Shown piece after piece: positions 17,046 to 24,657 of a stretch of DNA of 64,000 nt; position 1 is the stretch's first letter; every line of letters starts with the position of its first letter. Source of the stretch: Pseudorhizobium tarimense (GTDB lineage: Bacteria > Pseudomonadota > Alphaproteobacteria > Rhizobiales > Rhizobiaceae); the NCBI RefSeq assembly GCF_022968135.1, contig NZ_JALJRA010000005.1, positions 186,001 through 250,000 of the forward strand. Reading direction: 5' to 3'. The notes beneath the pieces are model-generated. The model searched no databases, was not told where the DNA came from, and was given only the letters and a program-made list of their open reading frames with translations. The translations under genes and the position numbers were made by a program.

Positions 17046-17306
17046 TTACTGTTCGTCGACGCCGTATTCGCGATCGATCCGGTTCATGTACCAAGCGTAA
17101 TAGAAAATCAGCGCGATGAAGACGAGGATCGACCCTTGCTGGGCGAACCAGAAGCCGAGGTCAGTCCCGCCAACGGGGATGACCGACAGCAACGGCCGCA
17201 GCAGAATGCCGAACCCGTAAGAAACGACCGCCCAGATGACCAGGCAGATGGTGATGATGCGAATGTTTGCGGCCCAATAGGCATTGGACGAAGAATTGTC
17301 CGCCAC
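17046..17306 (-). CDS. DUF4212 small membrane subunit of the sodium:solute symporter
   Basis: 86 residues with two membrane segments (ITICLVIWAVVSYGFGILL and GSILVFIALIFYYAWYMNRI) and the DUF4212 ending RIDREYGVDEQ. The family is the small partner encoded directly before ActP-like symporters. It is the first gene of the operon; its promoter must lie in the long gap upstream. Confidence 0.92.
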   Translation of the reverse strand: MADNSSSNAYWAANIRIITICLVIWAVVSYGFGILLRPLLSVIPVGGTDLGFWFAQQGSILVFIALIFYYAWYMNRIDREYGVDEQ

Positions 17307-17683
17307 GTTTGCTCCTCCCTTTCCTCAGATAGCGCCTTAGCGCTGACCCCTCCTTGCCCACGCCGCTCCCGAATCCCAAAGCGGATAGACAAGTATCAAG
17401 GACTAACCAAACCCGGTCTTTCCGTACATCCTCCGTTAGTCGTACTTCCACAGAAGTTCCTTCCGCAGGTGCTATCTAAGTTCTGATTTTTTGCTGCAAT
17501 GCGGTATGAAATACTTGCCTAGCTCGCGAATCTGCTCCCGCAAAACAACTGACCTGTGCAGGTGGCATAGGAGTAAGAGATGGTTTGGATGCCTCATGAG
17601 ACATCTCGACGACCGTCCGCCCGCAGCGCCGTCCGCTGCTGAGCCTTTTCGAGCTAGGTCTCGGGCAACTTTTCCAAATGGCT
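17307..17683. other. Intergenic region between DUF4212 and sodC
   Basis: Divergent non-coding stretch. It should hold the promoter of the symporter operon (minus strand), but no clear -35/-10 pair is seen. An AT-rich patch lies near 17478-17520. Small reading frames here show no coding signal. The sodC promoter element follows at 17684. Confidence 0.5.
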
Positions 17684-17708
17684 GGAACTCGTGGGAGCGA
17701 GGTCGGTT
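17684..17708 (+). promoter_or_regulatory. EcfG/RpoE2-type promoter (GGAAC-N17-GTT) for sodC
   Basis: GGAAC at 17684-17688, 17 bases, GTT at 17706-17708, about 90 bp before the sodC ATG on the same strand. Exact match to the general stress promoter pattern. Confidence 0.6.
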
Positions 17709-17798
17709 AGCCCTGTGTGTCTTTGAGCGCGGCGCAAGTGCGGCGTTTTGAGCCGCAAATGCGGCAGGCACGATGGCAGACACAGACAGGAGAGGCGG

Positions 17799-18332
17799 AT
17801 GAGACGACTAGTCGAAGCCGCAGTCTTATCGGCTGCGATGATTTCCCCGGCCTTGGCGCAAGACGCCACGACGAGCCCGGAGGTTGGGAGGGCAACCTTC
17901 ATTGACCCCGAGGGCAATTCGATCGGGACTGCCACCGTGAAGGCAACGCCCAACGGCCTGTTGATCAAGGCGAAGGTTGCCAACCTGCCGGCCGGGCCGC
18001 ATGGATTCCACATCCACGAGACCGGTGAATGCAATGCCGAGGGCGGTTTCCAGTCTGCGGGCGGCCATTTTGCCCCAGCCGGCAACGAGCACGGCTTCAT
18101 GGTCGACGGTGGACCGCACGCCGGTGACTTCCCGAACCAGACTGTAATGGAAGACGGGACGATGGTGGTCGAAGTCTTCAACAAAGACCTTACCTTGTCC
18201 GAAGGCGAGAATGCCGTGCTGGACGACGACGGCGCAGCGATAGTCATCCACTCGACGGCCGATGACTATCGAACGCAGCCGTCCGGGGCATCGGGCGACA
18301 GGATCGCCTGCGCGGTCATCGAGCAGCGATAG
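17799..18332 (+). CDS. sodC: Periplasmic Cu/Zn superoxide dismutase
   Basis: 177 residues starting MRRLVEAAVLSAAMISPALA, a cleavable signal peptide ending at ALAQD. Copper/zinc ligands are visible in HGFHIHETGEC, GGHFAPAGNEHG, HAGDFPN (zinc Asp) and VIHSTADDY. The disulfide cysteines are in GEC and IACAV. It dismutates superoxide in the periplasm. ATG 17799 follows GGAGAGG; the longer frame from 17748 lacks homology. It is preceded by an exact GGAAC-N17-GTT promoter. Confidence 0.95.
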   Translation: MRRLVEAAVLSAAMISPALAQDATTSPEVGRATFIDPEGNSIGTATVKATPNGLLIKAKVANLPAGPHGFHIHETGECNAEGGFQSAGGHFAPAGNEHGFMVDGGPHAGDFPNQTVMEDGTMVVEVFNKDLTLSEGENAVLDDDGAAIVIHSTADDYRTQPSGASGDRIACAVIEQR

Positions 18333-18447
18333 GTTCTGCGGCTGTCGCGCCGCACTGGATTCGACCAAGATCTGAAGCGGACTTTGGCGAGCGAGAGTTC
18401 GCTGCGCGATGGCGCATGCCCGCTTCCCAACAAGAAGGAGAACGACC

Positions 18448-18719
18448 ATGAGGGAAGTGGATACAGCACTTGCCGTCATTCTGGCCGCATCGGCCTAGCC
18501 GGCGGTGGCCGCCGCACAAGCTGCCGACAACGCCGGCGTCACTGGTGGCGCCGATCAGGTGCAGCAAGCGAGCGACAATGCATTCTCCCACTGGGACATC
18601 AACAGCAACAACGCCTTTAAGGCGACGAATTCACGAACGGGCTGCACAGCCCCTGGAGCGGCTCCGATGGCCAGCTCGACGACCAGGCCTTCAACGTCGA
18701 ATTTGCCCAGCCTCGGTGA
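18448..18719 (+). pseudogene. Secreted EF-hand-like protein, inactivated by an amber codon and a frameshift
   Basis: ATG 18448 follows AAGGAG and opens a signal peptide (MREVDTALAVILAASA) that is cut by TAG at 18496, then resumes in frame as PAVAAAQAADNAGVTGGADQ. The segment FSHWDINSNNAF leads into the next frame near 18618, with one base missing. It continues GDEFTNGLHSPWSGSDGQLD and ends FNVEFAQPR at TGA 18717-18719. The D-x-N-x-N...DEF and D-G-Q-L-D..F patterns look like a pair of calcium-binding EF-hand loops. The original protein would be about 90 residues and exported. Confidence 0.7.
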
Positions 18720-18759
18720 AGCTTCCTCTGGCTTAGAGCGTGGCCGTTGGAGTCAACTC

Positions 18760-18960
18760 ATGACGATCGTCGGCGCATGCGGTGGTTGCGGGAAAGAGCC
18801 CACACGGGGCGATATCCGGGCCTTCATTGCAGATTGGGAGAAGCAGAATACATATCGGAGACAACTGCTGGACGCTGCCGTCTCGCATATTGGATTCGTC
18901 ATTCGAGCCGATGGAGATGGAAAGAAGGTCGCCGCGGCCATATTGGGACAGGCACGCTGA
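18760..18960 (+). CDS. Small ORF of 66 residues, possibly a gene fragment
   Basis: MTIVGACGGCGKEPTRGDIR followed by FIADWEKQNTYRRQLLDAAV and a glycine-rich end (ADGDGKKVAAAILGQAR). GGAG lies 7 nt before ATG 18760. The C-terminal pattern (helix, SHIGFVIR, small glycines) is vaguely like the end of a CAP/SCP domain, but the domain's N-terminal half and histidines are missing. It may be a remnant. Function not recognised. Confidence 0.4.
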   Translation: MTIVGACGGCGKEPTRGDIRAFIADWEKQNTYRRQLLDAAVSHIGFVIRADGDGKKVAAAILGQAR

Positions 18961-18984
18961 CCAACCGTGGTGGTGGGCATGGCC

Positions 18985-19009
18985 GGAACAGTGGCGGCGT
19001 TCAGCGGTT
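18985..19009 (+). promoter_or_regulatory. EcfG/RpoE2-type promoter (GGAAC-N17-GTT) for the secreted protein gene
   Basis: GGAAC 18985-18989, 17 bases, GTT 19007-19009, with ATG 19032 only 22 bp further. Exact match; the short distance implies a very short leader. Confidence 0.6.
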
Positions 19010-19031
19010 AACTCCGAAAATGGAGATCATC

Positions 19032-19706
19032 ATGAGAGAGTTGTTTGCCCTTCCCCTGGTGGCTTCGGTCGCCCTTCTTCCGGGATTTGCCACCGCAGAA
19101 CGCACCTGTGGAGCAGTGGCGTCCGATGCCGGTTCACCTGGTTCCTCTTCCACAACCTGCAAGATGCCGCTCGGAGTACTTCTCGCGCAAACCGACACTC
19201 TCGCTACCGAAAGCGAAACAGTTGATCCGGTGGAGCCCTCCGACGTCGACGCGGGCGGATGGCTCGACCGAGCGAAGCAGGCCGTGCAGGACGCGGGGCG
19301 CGAGATCGGAGAGGCTGCGACGGCAACCGGCCGATCGGCTGCCGAATATCTTTCCGACAATCCCGACCTCAACCGGCAGGTGCTGGAGTTCGGGCAGGAT
19401 CTTGGGGTTCCAGGTTTTGGAGCTGCGCCCGCCAGCGGCGCGCGACTTGATGCAACCTTGGGCTCTGATGGTCAGCTGCATATCGAGGCCGCGGGTCTTC
19501 CGGGAAACCAGGAGGTACACCTGGGCTGGCTGGACCAGGAGCGGTTCGTGGCACTTGAAACATTACGCACCGGCGACAACGGGCGGATCGACACAATGGT
19601 CGCAATGCCCGCAGACCTTACGGTCAATCAGCAGGTGACGCTCGCGGTGGAAACCGCGGATCGACGCCTCCGCCTCGCCTCAGATCCCATCACAGTAGAA
19701 CGTTGA
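19032..19706 (+). CDS. Secreted hypothetical protein (224 aa)
   Basis: A signal peptide (MRELFALPLVASVALLPGFA, cleavage near ATA-ER) is followed by a disulfide-capable segment (two Cys in about 20 residues). Then come an alanine-rich helix (WLDRAKQAVQDAGREIGEAA) and a C-terminal beta-rich domain with repeating hydrophobic strands (LDATLGSDGQLHIEAAGLPG; LRTGDNGRIDTMVAMP; VTLAVETADRRLRLAS). GGAG precedes ATG 19032 at 6 nt. No known family recognised. Exact stress-type promoter immediately upstream, and an SDR gene follows. Confidence 0.65.
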   Translation: MRELFALPLVASVALLPGFATAERTCGAVASDAGSPGSSSTTCKMPLGVLLAQTDTLATESETVDPVEPSDVDAGGWLDRAKQAVQDAGREIGEAATATGRSAAEYLSDNPDLNRQVLEFGQDLGVPGFGAAPASGARLDATLGSDGQLHIEAAGLPGNQEVHLGWLDQERFVALETLRTGDNGRIDTMVAMPADLTVNQQVTLAVETADRRLRLASDPITVER

Positions 19707-19745
19707 TGGACGCGTTCGCTCGCCTTCCATTCGTTGCAGTGTGAC

Positions 19746-19770
19746 TGAACAAAGATGCCTTCAACGCGTT
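19746..19770 (+). promoter_or_regulatory. Near-consensus EcfG/RpoE2-type promoter (TGAAC-N17-GTT)
   Basis: TGAAC 19746-19750, 17 bases, GTT 19768-19770, 32 bp before the SDR GTG start. One mismatch in the -35 element. Confidence 0.4.
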
Positions 19771-19802
19771 GCGTCAGCGACGATTCATCATTGGAGGATG
19801 CT

Positions 19803-20810
19803 GTGGTCGCGGAAGTTCGCAAACCGACGGTTGTCATTACGGGTGCATCGGCGGGCGTAGGCCGAGCTGTCGCGTGCGCCTTCGCCAAAGAAGGTTGGCG
19901 CGTTGCTCTCGTGGCCCGAGGGGTTGCCCGTCTGGAAGCCACCGCCGAAGAGGTGCGCCGATTGGGCGGGGAACCGCTGGTCCTGCCAGCCGACGTCGCT
20001 GATGCGCAAGCTGTTGACACCGTTGCCGCAAGGGTTACGGCAGAATGGGGGGATATCGACGTCTGGATCAACAACGCGATGGTTACCGTGTTCGGACCCG
20101 TCTCCAAGATCACGGCGGATGAGTTCAGACGCGTGACGGAGGTGACATATCTCGGACAGGTTCATGGTACTCAAGCAGCGCTGCGCGAGATGAGCAAGGT
20201 CGGGCGCGGGACAATTGTGTGCATCGGTTCTGCACTCGCTTATCGTTCGATACCTCTTCAGTCAGCCTATTGTGGCGCCAAGGCAGCCATAAGAGGTTTC
20301 ATCGATTCCCTGCGTAGCGAGCTGATACACGACGGCTCTCCGATCCGGTTGACCATGATCCATCTCCCTGCCGTGAACACGCCGCAGTTCGACTGGGCTC
20401 GTTGCAAGATGGACAGGCAGCCTCGTCCGGTGGCGCCGGTATTTCAGCCAGAAGCAGTCGCTGAACAGATCTATGACGGTGCCATGTCGGCGCCCCGTGA
20501 GCTCTGGATCGGAGGTACGACGGTCAAGACGATCATTGGAGGCTTGGCAGTCCCTGCGCTTGCTGACAGGCTTGCCGCCTCGCAGGCCTATGAGGGACAG
20601 ATGGACGAGCTTCCGGTTGATCCTTCCCGCAGGGACAACCTCTTTGATCCAGTCGACATAGATGCGGCGGACAGAGGGAGGTTCGGCAAGGAATCTGCCA
20701 CATCCGTGGGATCCATCTCCGGTTCGGCGGCGCGCGTTCTTTTGGCAGGTGCTGGGGTTGCAGCCTTCTCTTCCTTGGCTTTCGCGCTTCGGCGGGTCTC
20801 CAGGCATTAG
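19803..20810 (+). CDS. SDR-family oxidoreductase with C-terminal hydrophobic tail
   Basis: About 335 residues: VVITGASAGVGRAVA cofactor site, INNAMVTVFG, catalytic IGSALAY and YCGAKAAIRGF, then a C-terminal membrane-like stretch (ARVLLAGAGVAAFSSLAFAL). GTG 19803 is chosen because GGAGG lies 5 nt upstream; the ATG at 19755 has no such site and overlaps the promoter element. It resembles the SDR at 6149-7318 in having a C-terminal hydrophobic tail. Substrate unknown. Confidence 0.85.
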   Translation: MVAEVRKPTVVITGASAGVGRAVACAFAKEGWRVALVARGVARLEATAEEVRRLGGEPLVLPADVADAQAVDTVAARVTAEWGDIDVWINNAMVTVFGPVSKITADEFRRVTEVTYLGQVHGTQAALREMSKVGRGTIVCIGSALAYRSIPLQSAYCGAKAAIRGFIDSLRSELIHDGSPIRLTMIHLPAVNTPQFDWARCKMDRQPRPVAPVFQPEAVAEQIYDGAMSAPRELWIGGTTVKTIIGGLAVPALADRLAASQAYEGQMDELPVDPSRRDNLFDPVDIDAADRGRFGKESATSVGSISGSAARVLLAGAGVAAFSSLAFALRRVSRH

Positions 20811-21161
20811 TTGGGAAGCCGTTGACGCCTTGCGCCGCCCATCGCCGGCAGATAGTTGCGTTGCAGTCACCTGTTTGGTCTCAATTTGAGCAAGCGATTT
20901 TCTTCTTGTTCTTCGCGGAGAACGAATTTTCTATGGACATCGTAGTTCTCCTGCTTTAGGTAATGATCACTCACCTGAGCGACCACCGCGCCGAAGATTT
21001 TCGGCTGCGGTCAATATTCGTGTCGTTCAACAATTTGGTCTCCTGCGGGAATATCCCATGCGGGGTGATCCTGTTATCAGTCTCAGTGCGCCTAAGCGCG
21101 CGTCGTCGCCCGTTGTTCGATCTAATACTGAACCGGGCTTGATGTTAAACGGAGGTTTGCC
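20811..21161. other. Intergenic region before the betaine-type ABC operon
   Basis: About 350 bp of lower GC. It should carry the promoter of the ABC operon downstream. A GGAGG at 21151-21155 is the ribosome-binding site for the ATPase gene. No RNA gene, repeat or clear sigma-factor site was identified. Confidence 0.4.
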
Positions 21162-22421
21162 TTGCCGCGGCGCGAGGCTTGGATTTTTATGGACGCTATT
21201 ACTTCTGCTCCGGAGCCGGCTGTCGAGGCGCGGGTCAAGATCGGCTTGAAGAACGTCTTCAAGATATTCGGCGAACGCCCGGACAAGGCGCTCGCCATGG
21301 TGAAATCGGGCAAGAGCAAGTCAGAGATTCACGCTGCTACAGGCTGTGCCATCGGCGTCAACGACGCCAGCTTCGAGATCAAGGATGGCGAGATATTCGT
21401 CATCATGGGGCTGTCCGGCTCGGGCAAGTCGACACTCCTTCGCCTTCTCAATCGACTAATCGAGCCGACTTCCGGTTCCATCGAGGTGGATGGCCAGGAC
21501 ATCACCAAGATGTCGCGCAAGGAATTGATCGAGATTCGTCGCCGGGACATTAGCATGGTGTTCCAGTCCTTCGCGCTTCTTCCGAACCGGACGGTCCTGA
21601 ACAATGCAGCCTTCGGGCTGGAGGTCGCGGGGGTCGGCGAGGCGGAGCGGAAAGCGAAGGCGATGCATGCGCTGAAAGCCGTCGGGCTGGAGGGCTATGC
21701 AGGCAGCCGACCGAACCAGCTCTCGGGCGGCATGAAACAGCGGGTTGGTCTTGCGCGTGCGCTTGCCAGCGAGCCGACCATCCTCCTGATGGACGAAGCC
21801 TTTTCTGCGCTCGACCCACTGATCCGCACGGAGATGCAGGATGAACTGGTCCGCCTGCAGGCGGAACACAGCCGCACGATCGTGTTTGTCAGCCACGACC
21901 TGGACGAGGCAATGCGTATCGGCGACAGGATCTGCATCATGCAGAACGGCAGCGTTATCCAGGTGGGGACACCGGACGAGATCGTCACTCAGCCCGCCAA
22001 CGACTACGTCCGTTCCTTCTTCCGCAACGTCGATGTGACGCAGGTATTCAAGGCCGGCGATATCGCGCGCAAGACGCAAGTGACGATCATTGACCGGCAG
22101 GGCGTATCGGCGGCGGCTGCACTGGAGCGGATGCAGAACTTCGACCGCGAATACGCAATCATCGTCGGACGCGACAAGAGATACCAGGGCATCGTCAGCC
22201 AGACGTCGCTGGTGGAAAAGGTCAAGTCCAAGGCGGCGGATCCTTATCGAAGCGCGTTTCTGGCCGACATTGAACCGATCGCTGCAGCGGAGCCTTTGTC
22301 GAGCCTCCTTGGAAGAGTGGCAGGCAGCCCCTGGCCGCTCCCGGTGGTCGATGAGTACGGCCGCTACCTTGGCTCCATCAGCAAGTCCATGCTTCTCGAA
22401 ACGCTTGATCGCGCCAGCTGA
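21162..22421 (+). CDS. Quaternary-amine (glycine betaine/proline/choline) ABC transporter ATP-binding protein
   Basis: About 419 residues with the ProV/ChoV layout: an N-terminal extension (FKIFGERPDKALAMVKSGKS), then the ABC domain with Walker A GLSGSGKST, Q-loop FQSFALLPN, signature LSGGMKQR, Walker B ILLMDEAFSALD and SHD. A pair of C-terminal CBS domains (about 300-415) acts as an ionic-strength sensor in relatives. TTG 21162 has GGAGG at 6 nt; ATG 21189 is the alternative. It heads a three-gene importer operon. Confidence 0.92.
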   Translation: MPRREAWIFMDAITSAPEPAVEARVKIGLKNVFKIFGERPDKALAMVKSGKSKSEIHAATGCAIGVNDASFEIKDGEIFVIMGLSGSGKSTLLRLLNRLIEPTSGSIEVDGQDITKMSRKELIEIRRRDISMVFQSFALLPNRTVLNNAAFGLEVAGVGEAERKAKAMHALKAVGLEGYAGSRPNQLSGGMKQRVGLARALASEPTILLMDEAFSALDPLIRTEMQDELVRLQAEHSRTIVFVSHDLDEAMRIGDRICIMQNGSVIQVGTPDEIVTQPANDYVRSFFRNVDVTQVFKAGDIARKTQVTIIDRQGVSAAAALERMQNFDREYAIIVGRDKRYQGIVSQTSLVEKVKSKAADPYRSAFLADIEPIAAAEPLSSLLGRVAGSPWPLPVVDEYGRYLGSISKSMLLETLDRAS

Positions 22422-22445
22422 GCAACTCAGGGATAGGATGCAATC

Positions 22446-23327
22446 ATGAACTTCGACATTGGTGACGGCGTCGATACGATCGTCAACTATATCCTCGACA
22501 ACTTCTCTCCTGCCCTCGATGCGATCGCAGCCGCAATCGGGCTGGTAACTGGCGGCATTCAGGATACGCTGACGGCTCTTCCCATGGTCGTCGGTCTTGC
22601 AATTTTCGTCGCCCTTTCCTTGTGGCGGGTCGGTCTAGGCTTTGCCATCTTCACAGCCATTGCTCTCTGGCTTGTGGACCAGATGGGCCTTTGGCCGGCC
22701 ATGATGGAGACGCTGTCGCTTGTCATCGCCTCGACCATCATCGCCATGCTCTTCGGATTGCCGCTCGGGATTGCCATGGCCGCCAAGGATTCGGTGGCAT
22801 CCGCGGTGCGACCCGTGCTGGACCTGATGCAGACCATGCCGGCCTTCGTCTACCTGATACCTGCCGCCATGTTCTTCGGGCTCGGTGCGGTACCAGGAAC
22901 GATTGCCACCGTCATCTTTTCGATGCCGCCGGTCGTGCGCCTAGCGAACCTCGGCATCCGGCAGGTGGACGTGGAGTTCGTCGAAGCCGGCCAGGCCTTC
23001 GGGTGCACCGGCTCACAGCTGCTCTTCAAGGTGCAGCTGCCGAATGCTCTTCCGTCCATTATGGCCGGCATCAACCAGACGATCATGCTGTCGCTATCGA
23101 TGGTGGTGATCGCCTCCATGATTGGCGCCGGCGGCATTGGCAATACCGTGTTGACAGGGATCCAGCGTCTCGACGTCGGCACGGGCTTCGAAGGCGGCCT
23201 CGCCGTCGTCATCCTCGCCGTGGTGCTCGACCGCATCACGCAGAGCTTCGGGAAGGAGCGGCCAGCCTTCTGGCACACCCTCTTCCCCGTCGGGGCGCGA
23301 CAAGAGACCAAGCAGGCGAACGCCTGA
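22446..23327 (+). CDS. Quaternary-amine ABC transporter permease
   Basis: 293 residues, ProW/OpuAB type, with about six membrane segments and the permease EAA-like loop (VEFVEAGQAFGCTGSQLLFKV). It starts 24 bp after the ATPase gene. A short N-terminal region (MNFDIGDGVDTIVNYILDNF) precedes the first membrane helix, as in choline/betaine permeases. Forms the membrane channel with the ATPase and the binding protein encoded on either side. Confidence 0.92.
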   Translation: MNFDIGDGVDTIVNYILDNFSPALDAIAAAIGLVTGGIQDTLTALPMVVGLAIFVALSLWRVGLGFAIFTAIALWLVDQMGLWPAMMETLSLVIASTIIAMLFGLPLGIAMAAKDSVASAVRPVLDLMQTMPAFVYLIPAAMFFGLGAVPGTIATVIFSMPPVVRLANLGIRQVDVEFVEAGQAFGCTGSQLLFKVQLPNALPSIMAGINQTIMLSLSMVVIASMIGAGGIGNTVLTGIQRLDVGTGFEGGLAVVILAVVLDRITQSFGKERPAFWHTLFPVGARQETKQANA

Positions 23328-23388
23328 ACGTCGCGCAGACCAAAATCGGGCAAACGCCCTTATGCGAACCTTCAAAAAAGGAGCAGAC

Positions 23389-24258
23389 ATGATCAAGAAA
23401 ATCGTTTCGCTAAGCCTTGCAGCCGCAATGGCCAGCAGCGTCGCCACCACCGCTCTTGCGCAGGATGCCGAGCCGGTGAAGATCGGTTGGGCCGCCTGGT
23501 CCGACGCGGAATTCGTCACCAAGCTTGCCGCCAAGCTGATCGAAGACGAACTGGGTCAGGAAGTAGAGCTCGTACAGACCGACGTTGCCCCACTCTACCA
23601 GGGTGTGAGCCGCGGCGATCTGGACGCGATGATGATGGCATGGCTGCCGCAGACGCATGCGGACTACTACGCCAAGATCAAGGACGATGTTGAGACGCTC
23701 GGCACAGTCTACGAGGGTGCGAAGCTCGGTTGGGTCGTCCCGAACTACATCCCGGAAGATGCGATCAGCTCGATCGAAGACCTTTCCAAAGACGAGGTCA
23801 AGGAAAAGCTTGACAACACAGTTCAGGGCATTGATCCGGGCGCCGGCCTGACACGGCTGTCGAAGCAGGCTCTGGAGGACTATGGCCTGGAAGACTACAA
23901 GCTGCAGATCTCCAGCGAAGCGGGCATGCTGACGACCGTCGACCGCGCCATCCGCTCTGAAGACTGGTTCGTCGCCACGTCCTGGAGCCCGCACTGGATG
24001 TTCGGCAAGTACGACATCCGCTACATCGACGATCCGAAGAACTCGCTGGGCGAGGCGGAGCACGTCGACGTTCTTGCGCGCAAGGGCTTCAAGGACGACA
24101 AGCCGGAAGTCGCAGCCTTCCTGTCGCGCATGCAGCTGCCGATCTCCGACCTTGAGGCCGGGATGTTCGATGCACAGGAAACCTCCTATGACGAGGCCAT
24201 CGCAAAGTACATCAAGGATCATCCGGACCAGGTGAAGGCCTGGATCGGCGAAGAGTAA
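23389..24258 (+). CDS. Quaternary-amine ABC transporter substrate-binding protein (OpuAC type)
   Basis: 289 residues with a signal peptide (MIKKIVSLSLAAAMASSVAT, cleavage after ALA). The mature part has KIGWAAWSDAEFVTKLAAKL, DAMMMAWLPQTHADYY and FVATSWSPHWMFGKYD, aromatic residues suited to an ammonium-binding cage. Periplasmic. ATG 23389 follows AGGAG. A strong terminator follows the gene. Choline versus betaine cannot be decided from sequence. Confidence 0.92.
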   Translation: MIKKIVSLSLAAAMASSVATTALAQDAEPVKIGWAAWSDAEFVTKLAAKLIEDELGQEVELVQTDVAPLYQGVSRGDLDAMMMAWLPQTHADYYAKIKDDVETLGTVYEGAKLGWVVPNYIPEDAISSIEDLSKDEVKEKLDNTVQGIDPGAGLTRLSKQALEDYGLEDYKLQISSEAGMLTTVDRAIRSEDWFVATSWSPHWMFGKYDIRYIDDPKNSLGEAEHVDVLARKGFKDDKPEVAAFLSRMQLPISDLEAGMFDAQETSYDEAIAKYIKDHPDQVKAWIGEE

Positions 24259-24265
24259 TCCAAAG

Positions 24266-24296
24266 GTGCCGGCCGGCTTTCGGCCGGCACTTTTCT
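24266..24296 (+). terminator. Rho-independent terminator of the betaine-type ABC operon
   Basis: GTGCCGGCCG, loop GCTTT, exact complement CGGCCGGCAC (to 24290), then TTTTCT. A 10-bp GC stem followed by a T run, 8 bp after the binding-protein stop. Confidence 0.9.
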
Positions 24297-24315
24297 CATC
24301 AGGAGGGAGGCAGTC

Positions 24316-24573
24316 ATGTCAGGTAACGTTGAGATGACCTCGGTCGAGGACGATACGCTCGGCGGCCGTATCTCGCTGGCACGCGATGCGGCGGCTCTGT
24401 CGGTCGAAGAGATGGCATCGATCCTCGGCGTGGAAGAAAGAACCTGGAGCAGCTGGGAGAACGACCGTGCGGCACCGCGCGCCAATCGCCTTGGTATGCT
24501 TGCAGGTGTGCTTCAGGTGAGCATCGGCTGGCTTCTCAGCGGACGAGGAACGGGGCCCGGCTACAGCGTATAG
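24316..24573 (+). CDS. XRE-family small DNA-binding protein
   Basis: 85 residues with a helix-turn-helix of the Cro/CI type (ISLARDAAALSVEEMASILG then VEERTWSSWENDRAAPRANR). A strong purine-rich site (AGGAGGGAGG) precedes ATG 24316. It stands alone between the betaine-type operon's terminator and the peptide ABC operon. It may regulate either neighbour; target unknown. Confidence 0.85.
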   Translation: MSGNVEMTSVEDDTLGGRISLARDAAALSVEEMASILGVEERTWSSWENDRAAPRANRLGMLAGVLQVSIGWLLSGRGTGPGYSV

Positions 24574-24657
24574 GCTTTGACGTGAATGATGCCTTGCCAT
24601 CCAAGATGACAGGGCTACCTTATTTTCGAAACGTGCCAAATCGAAAGGATCTTCCCC

